A stretch of DNA of 64,000 nucleotides from NCBI GenBank assembly GCA_025093555.1, contig JAIWNF010000007.1:496001-560000 (forward strand), written 5' to 3'. A program made the translations under genes and the position numbers. Below the pieces are notes generated by a model. The model did not search any database, had not been told where the DNA came from, and saw nothing but the letters and a program-made list of their open reading frames with translations. Shown here one piece after another: positions 24,845 to 35,793 of this stretch (within the stretch, counting starts at the first letter, position 1; every line of letters starts with the position of its first letter). The stretch is from Circinella umbellata (lineage: Eukaryota > Mucoromycota > Mucoromycetes > Mucorales > Lichtheimiaceae).

Positions 24845-25273
24845 ATGACAATTTCATTACTCATTTTACCTGATGAATTTGGCTTATACCAATTTCATCG
24901 AGATTATCGTTTTTCAACTGAATGGCTGAATGAATTACCTTGGTATACACTTTCAAAAACGAGTGGGGAAGTTTCGTTACTTTGTCCAGCCCAGTATCAT
25001 TCAACAACAGACCCATCACTTGCAACGGCTGCCAAGAAAAATGAACTTGGTTGGAGATGTTTCCAAGTTGATGGACAAATGGATTTTAGTCTCATAGGTA
25101 TTCTTGCAAGTATTATTGATCCATTACATGACAATAAGATTCCAGTATTTGTTGTGAGTACTTTCGATACTGATTATATTCTCGTCAAGGAGGACATGTT
25201 GGAAAAGGCCATGGGTGTATTGAATCGACAACAGAATATTGTTATTAGGCCCGGACCATCGGTCGTTTTATAA
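24845..25273 (+). CDS. Small ACT-domain protein (ACT_7/CASTOR-like)
   Basis: Intronless, 142 aa from the ATG at 24845. An upstream in-frame ATG at 24719 would add 42 residues, but that extension is Phe/Ser-rich, lies in a pyrimidine tract and looks like untranslated leader. The N-terminal half contains LPDEFGLYQFHRDYRF and a WYTLSKTSGEVSLLC segment. The C-terminal half, from about 80 on, reads FSLIGILASIIDPLHDNKIPVFVVSTFDTDYILV, the typical betaalphabetabetaalphabeta pattern of the ACT_7 domain shared with CASTOR/GATS and fungal homologues. ACT domains usually bind small ligands such as amino acids; the ligand here is unknown. Confidence 0.85.
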   Translation: MTISLLILPDEFGLYQFHRDYRFSTEWLNELPWYTLSKTSGEVSLLCPAQYHSTTDPSLATAAKKNELGWRCFQVDGQMDFSLIGILASIIDPLHDNKIPVFVVSTFDTDYILVKEDMLEKAMGVLNRQQNIVIRPGPSVVL

Positions 25274-26253
25274 CTATTAGTACTACTAGTACTCTATTTA
25301 TACACTTCTTTTGGACATTTATAATTTTTCTTTTTATCATTAGTAATGTTTGAATTTTATATTAAATTCCGTTCGGTTGCATAAATGTCCTTGTATGTCA
25401 CAATAAAACTTCGTTTTCACATCTTTTATGTATCTTAAGAACAGCCACTTTTCTATATCACGTATATGAAAGATACTACCTATATCCTTTTTGTGATAAA
25501 TCAAATTTAAGATTCTCAACAACTGTAATGAATAAGAATTATGTAAATGAAGAACTATAGAAAACTATCATATATTTTTAAACAGATGTTGTCAGCACAA
25601 CCAACACACCCACACGCAGAAACTATAATTCACTTCTGATTGAAAAAAAAGTGTTCAAAGGTTTTGGATAACAATAGGTTGCAAACATAGTACTAACCTA
25701 CAATGATCCGTGTCAACCTTTGAAACCTTCTTCCTACCAAACAAATATGCAAAAAAATGGCGGTCTAACTCAGACAACATCACTTTTCATAGAGGACCTT
25801 TTACAATATTCATAAGAAACCTCCCAAAATGTCTACATTTTGTAAGTACAATCAAACAACCATATAATGAAACAAATATAAATATATTCAAACAAGATCA
25901 AACAAAATTTTTTATTATTATTTTATCAATTACAGTTGAGACTCTTTTACTAAATGAATATACTACCACTATTACCTTAAAGATTAACTAATACTAAACA
26001 AACCCCTTATCCCCATTCCAAGTCAAACACATCATCACAAATGAAAACCACCACTCTCACTCTGTTTCCATCACAACACACAAAGCATATTCCAAACATT
26101 TCATAAAAATGGGGGTGGGATGACTCCTGCCGCCTATCCCTGAACGAGTGTGTATCTTTATTACTTCAACACATCTGAGCAAAAGGAAAGAAGAGAACAC
26201 AATTCTTTCTTTTGTACCAAATTATGTTGAAAAATCTTGATTGGATGATATCT
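25274..26253. other. Intergenic spacer
   Basis: No supportable gene. Reading frames of 60-93 codons at 25340-25522 and 25710-25991 have the composition of AT-rich noise. The two neighbouring genes converge here, so both 3' ends fall in this stretch. Confidence 0.5.
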
Positions 26254-26911
26254 TTAGACTTCTTGTTCAATGACACCCTTTTCGGAAACGTAGATACCAT
26301 CCAAAAATTTACGGATATCTTTGTTCTTGACCTTACAAATTTGTTGGATATCGGCAGCTATAATAAATAACAATCATAATAATTACATTTAGTAACAAAA
26401 ACATTATTTTAAGTCAAGTTCTTTATCATCATTTTTTTTACTTACCTGATTGTGAAACAGCTTCAAGATCATTACCGGAAATGATCAATTCGTCCTTTTG
26501 AGCCTTGGAAGCTTCACACTTGACACCTTCAAGCATTTTAATATTAAAAACAACCTTTTGACCCAAAAAGTTACGGATTTCCACAGCATCGTTAGTACCG
26601 TTGACAATAACGTTGATGGGGAAATGGGCGTAAACGTAACGCATCTTGTATAAATATCCTTGACGAACACCAACAATCATGTTGTGAACAATGGAGCGAA
26701 CAGTACGGATAGCAGCAATATGCTTACGACCACCATGATAGACAACAAACTTAAGTTTGTTCTTGCCATCATACTTAATTTCAATGTTCAAATGACTCAA
26801 GTTCTTGGTGAGCTCACCACGGGGACCCTTGACAGTGACAATACGGGACTTGACACTAACAGTAACATCTTGAGGATATTCGAGGGTTTCGTCCTTGCTA
26901 ATGTCTTTCAT
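26254..26911 (-). CDS. RPL9: 60S ribosomal protein L9 (uL6), copy B
   Basis: Two exons, 26446-26911 and 26254-26357, encode 189 aa, closely similar to copy A across the whole length ([45 protein letters not shown]). Differences cluster near the N-terminus ([10 protein letters not shown]), near the middle ([13 protein letters not shown]) and at the end (KGVIEQEV). It has no intron after codon 2 as in copy A; instead it has an 88-nt intron after codon 155. Codon bias is still strong, which suggests it is expressed, but less extreme than in copy A. The kinase at 32845 is its next gene upstream, as the broken kinase is the next gene after copy A. Confidence 0.96.
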
Positions 26912-26928
26912 GATGAACTAATGAAAAT

Positions 26929-26950
26929 TAGATGGATGGATGGATGGATG
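26929..26950. repeat. (GGAT)n repeat before L9 copy B
   Basis: Five contiguous GGAT-type units lie 20-40 bases upstream of the L9 copy B start. Copy A has a longer degenerate version on the opposite relative strand at 11309-11347. Confidence 0.6.
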
Positions 26951-29823
26951 AAGATGAAGGAAGGATTAATGGATGGGAAATAAATCAAACTTTTAAAGGT
27001 GCTCACGTTTAGCACTTGTTTTTATTTGGAAAGGTCAAAAGCGGATTGCGAAAAAAAATTATGTTGCTTTTGCGAATTTGTAATCCATAACACCCAGATC
27101 AAAATAGATATTCAGTATAGATTTTCTATAAACTAACATTAGAAAATAGAAATATAGTCTATACTGCAAGCAACTCATGAAGGTGGCCGCATTAACGTTT
27201 AAATGTTTCGTTTTTGACTCATGTTCGTTATGATAGAATTTAATGGAGCGATTGCTTACTCTATTGTATGGCTACTGAAAGTGGGTTGAACGCAAAAATA
27301 TAAGAGATATAGATCGTTTCTACCTATCTTTTTGCTCTTTTTCTCTAATCGATCGTGGTATTGGTTAACGTATTTAAACAAGCACAAAAGTTTTATTTTT
27401 AATAATAAGAGTGCATATTCATACACATAAAAAGATATCCAATGCATAAAGTATAAAAAAAATAGTGTCATACCTTCCGCATCTACATTGCATGATAGCC
27501 AAATATCCACATAATAAAAGCTGACAAGAGCAGCGTGTCTTTTTATCTAAATTTACGGATCAAATCCATTTGGCTATCCGTACTACTTAGTCAAGAAGTA
27601 TATAGACCCGTAACAGATAAATGTTATTCACACGTTTATAGCAAAATATTTGAAACTTTTTTTTAGCAAATTTACAATGAGCTTGTTGCGCCATCATTTA
27701 TTATTTTACTACAAATAAATAAAAGATTATATATCAATAGTGAAAAATTATTCGATTTACGTCCGTAGATATGTAGCTGTTCTTTTTATACGGAATGATA
27801 ATTAAAGAAATATAAAAATAAATATAAATATAGGTGTCAGTAAAGATTTTGTGTACATATATTATATTAGACCATGAACATCAGAATAGCGTAAACGTAT
27901 TTTTCTTCTGGTATGATATTATCATTGGAAAATGGCTTTTCTTTGTATTTTCAATGATAAAATATTTAGCATAATTATTCAAGACATAACAGAATATTCA
28001 GTTGTTAAAATATGGTATAATAGTATTACTTTTTCTACTTTTTTTATCTGTTCCATTGAAACGTTTGATATTTGAAACAGGCATCAGTCTCACTTCAGCA
28101 TTGCATTCGATAACAATACTATATATTCTTCTTGCTTTTCCTCTTTAGAGCGGTCTGGTTTGTTATCCGCAATTACTGTTTCATAGCAAATTGTAGTAGA
28201 TACTTTTTTGATGGATTTTTCTTTTTAGATGATTATTTAATGACATGATCATACAGTGATATGTCAAAGAGTGTGAGCCCTTCCTTCATAGGCTACGCAT
28301 TTGTGACCCAGCAAATAGCGGCTTTTAGTAACTTTATCAAGAGTAAATATTTGTTTTCTGTCATTTTAATAGTGATTAACACAGTCGATTTACTTTTTTA
28401 GCCGAGGGGATGGGTATATCACAATTATCAGGCGAGTGTATACAAATAAGCCAAAATGGGCTTCCACTTTACACATTCCGTAGATGATGTTGACCATACG
28501 TAAGTTCAATTGAAATTAGTTTCGCCACAGTTCTATATCATATAAACCTAACTATTATACCATCATTTAACTTTTATTTCTTTACAAGCGTGCGTAACAA
28601 AAAAGTGAGGTTACCTGTAAAATTGAAAATAGGTTAATTAAAAGATTGTTTTTATTATTTTATACATACGTACAATAATAACTCGAAGTATTTCATCGAC
28701 ACAAAAGCGATATTACATAACATATAACTTATTCAGACTCTAGTACTTTGTTTATCCGCACTTAATTATAGTATTCAAGGCATTGTGTATTATTATATGT
28801 GATCAGTATGTTATTATTTGATTACAGTTTTAAACGTACAAATTTTTAAGTATAAATCAGAGCGTCACGTTGGCTACGGCTATTATCAGTGTAATGATTT
28901 TTCAAGCGATGAGCCTCCATGTAATAATAAGAGAGAGAAAGAGAAAAGGCACATGACTACCCTATGTGATTAGGAACACGTAGTTACGTTTTGATATTTA
29001 CATAAGAGCAGTAGAAAAGCTAAAAGCCACCAGGCATATGATGAACCGTGCAGAATTATTTTTTAATTTAATTGATATACAAAAAAACTCAATATTATCG
29101 CGGCTATATCAACAATATCGTGTGATTTTTTTATTCAAGGCTCTTTCTCTTTATATAGTTCGTTTCCTAACAGTATACATACACTTATTTTATGTTGCTC
29201 ATAATAGAAAAACGTAAATATGTATCAATATTGAGTATAATATTATGCATGAAAAGCAGTATTAAATTGCACTTGATCAAATATAATCCTTGTTACATTC
29301 TAAAATAATGAATATAAGCTTAGAGATTATAATTTTCTGTAACTATAAATAATTAAACATTATTTATTCTGTGGAGTTAAGAAAATGAGGCGCTTTGTCT
29401 TATATGGTGAAAATGACTCTTGCTTCAAGTAACACAAAAATAAATAACAGAAAAAAGGGAGAGAGTTATTTGATCCATAGAGAATTTTTTCTAGATGGGG
29501 TGAAAAGTATCCTTTCTGTATTAGCCGAAGTGATCAGCATATATATATTTGTCGCTCAGTAACACTGTATGATACTTTTGCCTTTATTTGACGATACATA
29601 CATTAATTATTTGAGAAGTCATTACCAAAAGCAACCTTATAGTGACTTTGCTGGAATAATGTTTCTTTTCTTTTATAACAGTAGTTGGAATATATAAAAA
29701 CCAAAGAAACAAAGAAGTTGTCTGATAAAAATATAGGATTTGAATATTTAATAATAATTATATAAAATATAGCCAGGGGTTTTGAAGTATCTTGCTTCCA
29801 AAATTTAAAGACTTTTTATGAAT
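26951..29823. other. Gene-poor AT-rich region
   Basis: Nearly 3 kb on the upstream side of L9 copy B with no supportable gene on either strand. The longest open frame (27256-27510, minus) has no recognisable domain. Nothing structured was seen apart from simple-sequence patches. Confidence 0.5.
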
Positions 29824-29832
29824 CTACTTGAA

Positions 29833-31627
29833 GCATCCACTTATTTCACCCCGGTTGAGTTTGAAATAATTTCAGAGTAGGTGGCTTTTTGAAAAAATGG
29901 GGGGTAAAATTTTATATGAATGGAGTTCTTATATAAAAAAAAGAAAAATACCCCTTTTTTCATTTTTTTTTATAATCACCAGACATGAATCTAATGAATC
30001 AACAGACGACATCAACAAAGCCATTAATAATATTACCGAAAAATAAAAAGAGAACTTAGTTCTATACAGCAGATGCTAATGAAAAAAGAAAAAAGACATG
30101 GTTAATTAGTAGATTAGCAAAAATAATAGAAAAAGTATTTTTTTATTATAAAAGCAATAACATATAACAAAGACGAACTCATCTCAAGACATCTGTTCAA
30201 CCATCTTGCTCATTTACTATTCCAAACACGTATAAAAAAATATAGAAAGGTTGGTATAAAAGTTTCGGTGGACTTTAGAAGGACATGAGATTTTTTATAT
30301 AGTCTTTTTTTTATTATGATTATAGTTTTCAACTTATAAATAATAAACTCGCGTTTTTTACTATTACTTTTTTACTTTTCTATATAAGTACTCTTAACAA
30401 AATATTTGATCCACTACTACATCACTTCAATCGTCTATTGAATACTACAATAATAATAAAAAATAACTGATGGTATATATTAATCGTTATGTTGAATGAT
30501 AATAAAAAAAACTGATCGTGCTGATCATTATGTTGAATAATAAAAAAAAATTGATCGTGTTAATCGTTATGTTGGATGATAATAAAAAAAATATGATCGT
30601 GTTAATTGTTATGTTGGATGATAATAAAAAAAACAATTAACGGTGCTGATCATTATGTTGGATGATAATAAAAAAAATAAGTGGTTGTGTTCATTATTAC
30701 GTTGGATGATAATAAAAAAACAACTGGTTGTATTATTCGTTTTGTTGGATGACAAAAAAAAAATAACTGGTTGTGTTAATCGTTATGTTGGATCATAATA
30801 GTAAAATATAATTGATGGTGTTGATGGTCAATATAATGAAATAGTATCCATGTTCGTGATAATGACATACAGGGTAATAATGCATATACATAAGAATAAA
30901 AAAAATAACACCAGTTATTATATTAATAATAATTGCCCATAATAAATATCATAGATACACCATATTCCTTGTTTACTATTTATCGACCATTATCTCTTAT
31001 ATATACTAAAGATCCATTTAATAAGTCAATAGAGTAAATGTAACATGGCACTACCAATGTCTCCTACCAGCTGGCATATAACAAACAAAAAAGTAATAGT
31101 AAAAAACGCGAGTTTATTATTTATAAGTTGAAAACTATAATCATAATAAAAAAAAGACTATATAAAAAATCTCATGTCCTTCTAAAGTCCACCGAAACTT
31201 TTATACCAACCTTTCTATATTTTTTTATACGTGTTTGGAATAGTAAATGAGCAAGATGGTTGAACAGATGTCTTGAGATGAGTTCGTCTTTGTTATATGT
31301 TATTGCTTTTATAATAAAAAAATACTTTTTCTATTATTTTTGCTAATCTACTAATTAACCATGTCTTTTTTCTTTTTTCATTAGCATCTGCTGTATAGAA
31401 CTAAGTTCTCTTTTTATTTTTCGGTAATATTATTAATGGCTTTGTTGATGTCGTCTGTTGATTCATTAGATTCATGTCTGGTGATTATAAAAAAAAATGA
31501 AAAAAGGGGTATTTTTCTTTTTTTTATATAAGAACTCCATTCATATAAAATTTTACCCCCCATTTTTTCAAAAAGCCACCTACTTTGAAATTATTTCAAA
31601 CTCAACCGGGGTGAAATAAGTGGATGC
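29833..31627. mobile_element. MULE-like fold-back element with 9-bp target duplication
   Basis: The left arm 29833-30373 and right arm 31087-31627 are inverted copies of equal length (541 bases) and near-identical; I saw one mismatch, in the TTTCAGAG/TTTCAAAG block, but did not compare every base. The outer ends start GCATCCACTTATTTCACCCC. The direct repeat CTACTTGAA flanks both ends (29824-29832 and 31628-31636). Very long terminal inverted repeats plus a 9-bp duplication are the signature of Mutator-like elements. The 713-bp centre has no coding frame, so the element is non-autonomous. The nearly perfect arms imply recent movement or conversion. Confidence 0.85.
30476..30840. repeat. Minisatellite inside the fold-back element
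   Basis: About nine imperfect tandem units of roughly 40-48 bases, each built as TTAATCGTTATGTTGGATGA, then TAATAAAAAAA, then a short variable part such as CTGATCGTG or CTGGTTGTG. It fills the left part of the element's central region. Confidence 0.75.
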
Positions 31628-31636
31628 CTACTTGAA

Positions 31637-32844
31637 ATGATCCAAAAGATATCAAGGATCAGGGTTACCCCTGTGAATGGATATTATTTTTGTGTTACGT
31701 ACATTCGAATTTAGGACGAATGTTCTTAATGTCACGAACACTTAATACAGTTTCGTGCTCTTTTTTATCGATACAGTAATAAATAAGAATAATGTATATT
31801 ATACAGTACTATGATGATTATGGCACATACAGTTGATTTGTTATATACAATAACATAAAAAGTAAACAAAACGAGTTTTTTCGAATACATATAGATATAG
31901 ATAAAGACCTTGAAAAGTAAAAAAAAAAAAAATGTTGTGTGAGGCCGTAACTTACAAATATATATATATGACGTAAATTTATATTTTTGTATAAATGCCC
32001 ATCTAAAAGGATTCCAGAATCATTGATAGAGCGGAATCATAGAAAAAGCAATGATAGATGAAAGCACTTCGCACGCTTAGATTAAAGTGGTTACTGTATT
32101 CCATATAATTGTGGCTCATATTAAGCTGGGATATAACACATGATCTGCGTTATAAATCTTAGACTGTCTGAGGATTATAGAATTCTAAGTTTTTTTTTTC
32201 TTTTGGGGGAGAGAGAGGAGCGATGGAATTGTGAGGAGTTGGGATGTAGCATATTGTTATAAAAAACAAGATAAGAAACAAGGTCCTTTGTATATACGTT
32301 GTGGGTGTACATCTCACCGTTACCTCATCCATAGAATCCAGTAAGTGTTGTATTTTTTTCATCTTTTTCTACTCAAAAAAAAAAAAAAGCTTATAAAAAC
32401 TCCCGAAAGGAAAAATTGACAGTGAAATAGAAAGAAAATTCTAAAACGCATCAAGTGAAAAGAAGTGTTACGTTGGACCTGGCTTTGTCCAATAGTTGAT
32501 TAGCTAAAAATAAACTAGGTGATAATCATTTTTGATTCTATTTGTTATAAACTTTCTCTTTGTGTACAATCTTTCATGTAACCCCAACTCTGCTGATTGC
32601 CACACCGCACAAGACACACATTTTGCATTTGTGCGTACATTACCTTTTATATAAAAGTTTTGTTTACGCATTAAACTTGCTTTTTCCTATTCTTTTTCCT
32701 CGCTCAGCTCTTTTAATTACTCTTTTTTCTTTTCTCTTTTTTTTTTGGATATGCAACGGTTTGTCTTTGGTAGTCTTTAAAATTAATTATATAACCTAAT
32801 ATAATCGACCAGTACAATCCTTTATATTAGTTCTCGAATAGAGA
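31637..32844. other. Spacer and promoter region of the HAL-type kinase
   Basis: No supportable gene. The stretch at 32560-32844 is pyrimidine-rich and probably includes the promoter and leader of the downstream kinase. The plus-strand frame at 32560-32799 is Leu/Phe-rich through base composition and has no domain. Confidence 0.45.
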
Positions 32845-34713
32845 ATGCCCTATTCTACAACTTTGAACCCTCCACCAGAACCTTGGCTTATCGATCCATT
32901 TCTTAATCACACTTATTCATCAGAAAAAATGATTCCATCAGGAGAAGAACAGCATCCTGACGATTGCCCTGTATTATCAGGTTCAACAGTATCCACTGGG
33001 GAATCAATATCACCAGAAAGTGGTATATTTACTGACATGTCGTTAGCACCATCACAACAACAACAGAAAAAACGACTGTATGACAACAATACTTCAGCAA
33101 GTAGTAATAATACAAGTACAAAGATTGTTGTTGATAATAGTAACATCACAACTCGTCCTACAATTACCACTACACCTACAGAGGGTAATACTAATAGTAC
33201 CCTAACCTCACCTGTTTCACCAATTAACTCACGGCAGAGCAGCACAGAGGGAAACATTTTTTCTCGTCTATTTCGTCGATCTTCTTCAACATCAAACACC
33301 CTAAACACTACAGCTCAAACACCTACACCAGGCACAAACAAACCGGTAGGAACTCCTCATATAGGACGATTGTCAGAAAAGTACGGTGAATATGTAAAAC
33401 CTGAACGATCTCATAAAGGAATGGGTGCAACATCACGAAAGAATATTGCAAGTGGTGCAACAGCTGTCATTCGCCTAATACGTTCATTGGATCGAAAAAA
33501 TATTCTGGCCGTAAAAGAATTTAAAAAACCAGATCGTGATGAAACAGAACGTGACTATCTTAAGCGAATGCATAATGAATACTGTATCAGTAAATCAGTT
33601 TCCAATCACACCAATGTTGTCAAGACATTAGACCTTGTTTTAGACGAACAAGATCATTGGTGTACAATTATGGAATATGTAAGATTATGTGTTAATATAA
33701 CTGTCCGATAAGAAAATAGAGAGAGAGATGGAAGGGGTTTGTTATATTTATGTATTTTTTTTGTTATCACCGTACATGGTACATAATCTTTCATATCCGT
33801 TTTCTTTCTTGCTTATCTCGAATCCTCATTTTTTATTTATTTAATTTTTCGCTATAAAAGTGCGCAGGAGGTGATCTTTTCACATTACTCGGTGAACGAC
33901 CTATGATGCCATCTATGGAACAAGCTTGTTTGTTTAAGCAGCTGATTCTTGGATTACAGCACTTACATTCTACTGGTATCGCACATCGTGACATAAAGGT
34001 AAATAAAAAAGAAGCATAATCGAATTTTTAATTATATGAGATGGACGCTAAAATGAAAGCAAATACAGCCCGAAAATTTAATCTTGACAACAGGAGGTAC
34101 ACTTAAAATAGCCGATTTTGGTGTTGCCAGCGTCGTTAAAGCACCTTTCCAACGTGAAGCACAACGATGTAAGCACTGGTGTGGATCTTCCCAATTCTGG
34201 TCACCGGAAATTTGGACACTTAAGGATGATAATGATAGTTATGATGGCCAAGCCCTTGATATTTGGAGTGCCGCAGTAACTTATTATTGCATGCGTTTTG
34301 GATATCTTCCATTCACATCTGCTTTTTATAATGGTGTGGGTCATTTTCCACCTCCACCAGGTGCAAAACCTGGCTCTCCATCCGCTGTAGCCGCTGCTGC
34401 TGAAGATGGTGGTGATCCAGAATATGGAATATATTGTAATCAACGTGAAGAATTAGGTCCAATAAAATGTGAACTTTGGGATGGTGGTAGTGAGCAATAT
34501 TTACAAGCAAATAATAAACATAAAGTCAGCTTGGCTGAACAAGAACGAGAGTGTTTAGCTGGCATGCTTGATGTAAACCCTGTTACCCGCTGGACGGTAG
34601 ACCAGATACTTGCCTGTGAATGGGTGTCGAATAGAATTGAAATGTGTGAAGACGGAGCACTGCCCAATGGTTGGAGACACTATCATTGTATACCAACACC
34701 AGTAATTCGATAA
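32845..34713 (+). CDS. Npr1/HAL-family Ser/Thr protein kinase (Sat4/Hal4-like)
   Basis: Three exons, 32845-33678, 33861-33998 and 34069-34713, encode 538 aa. The first 180 residues are Ser/Thr/Asn-rich and disordered, with a poly-Gln patch and SPVSP/SRLFRRSSS motifs that look like phosphorylation sites. The kinase domain runs from about 190 to 515: ILAVKEF (lysine strand), MEYCAGGDLF (hinge), HRDIKPEN (catalytic loop, about 317-325), ADFGVAS and SPEIW in place of APE. A low-complexity Pro/Ala insert lies between subdomains IX and XI. Yeast relatives (Npr1, Sat4/Hal4, Hal5) control plasma-membrane transporters and ion homeostasis; a neighbouring K+ channel gene is suggestive but proves nothing. 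A broken paralogue lies at 13807-15062. Confidence 0.88.
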
Positions 34714-35793
34714 ACTCGACTTTCTTTAATTCCTGTATTCATATATCCCTATCTGTCTTTTTTCTCCACACATACCTATTTTCTTTGTACGGGTCATCTC
34801 TATATCTTTCGTCAACTTTCCGTTAAATTATAGTATATTGCTAGTTTTATTACTGTATTATTTTTATTATTCTACTGTTGTTAGTATTCTAGTATTCTAG
34901 TATTATTATTAAAGATTGGATTATTATAGAATTTTTTCTTATTATAAAGTTGCACAAGAAGTCTATTTTGATGATGATGCTAATGGTAATGATGATACGA
35001 AAGAATTCGCCGATTATGGACTTACGTAAAGTTTTCGTAACTTTGATGGAGAAAGTACTTTTATTTTCGATTACTGTACGTAGTTTTTTTTTGTTGGTTT
35101 CTGCTTTCCAGTGGAACCATGGGCTTTTTTTATGTACAAAGCTAAACCATAACAAGATACATTTGAGCTATTCTTTATAAAGCTCGTTGATGAGAATCAT
35201 CATCATTTTTCCATATATATAACAGATATACTACATCGTCATATCTCTAGTGAGTTATTTCACGAATTACTCATAATCATTTTATAGTAATGTGTCATGT
35301 AATATCTACCACATTTTTAAGTTTTGTATGTTTTATTATTATTATCATAACAAAGTATACATTATCAATGCATCAAATTACCATATAATTTAATTTTACC
35401 TGAGGGGAAAAACGGAAAGTGCTGTGCTAAAAAAGCGATAAGCTCATATCTAGCATATTTGCTTGTTTATACATGTATGCAAGATAACTGACGATGGTGA
35501 CGATAATAACCTACAAAATTTTTGCTGTAACACTATGAAAAGAAAAATAATTATACCTATCGGATGGCAATGTTGTGAAGCGGTCGAACGAAATATTCAT
35601 TTGAAATTATACTTCTTGAGAAGGTGTTTAATAAACTAATAATAATAATACATAATTATATCTATCTAATTATTTACAAAAAAAATGAGTGTCTGTTGTA
35701 GAAGAGAGTGTAATAAATAATTTGAGTTTTGTTCTATAGCTTTCTCTCTCTCTGGGGTAAGTTTATTATGTATATGACAAAAGTTTCTCATTT
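34714..35793. other. Spacer between kinase and K+ channel genes
   Basis: The two neighbouring genes converge here, so both 3' ends fall in this stretch. No coding frame can be supported. Confidence 0.5.

Noticed and set aside
28850..28972. Short frame reading ERHVGYGYYQC..PPCNN, resembling a 3CxxC zinc finger
   Set aside because: Only one cysteine pair is plausible, it is under 45 codons and has no start or neighbouring homology; chance is more likely.
30476..30840. Regularly spaced repeats considered as a CRISPR-like array
   Set aside because: Units vary in sequence and length, have no unique spacers, lie inside a transposable element and the genome is eukaryotic.
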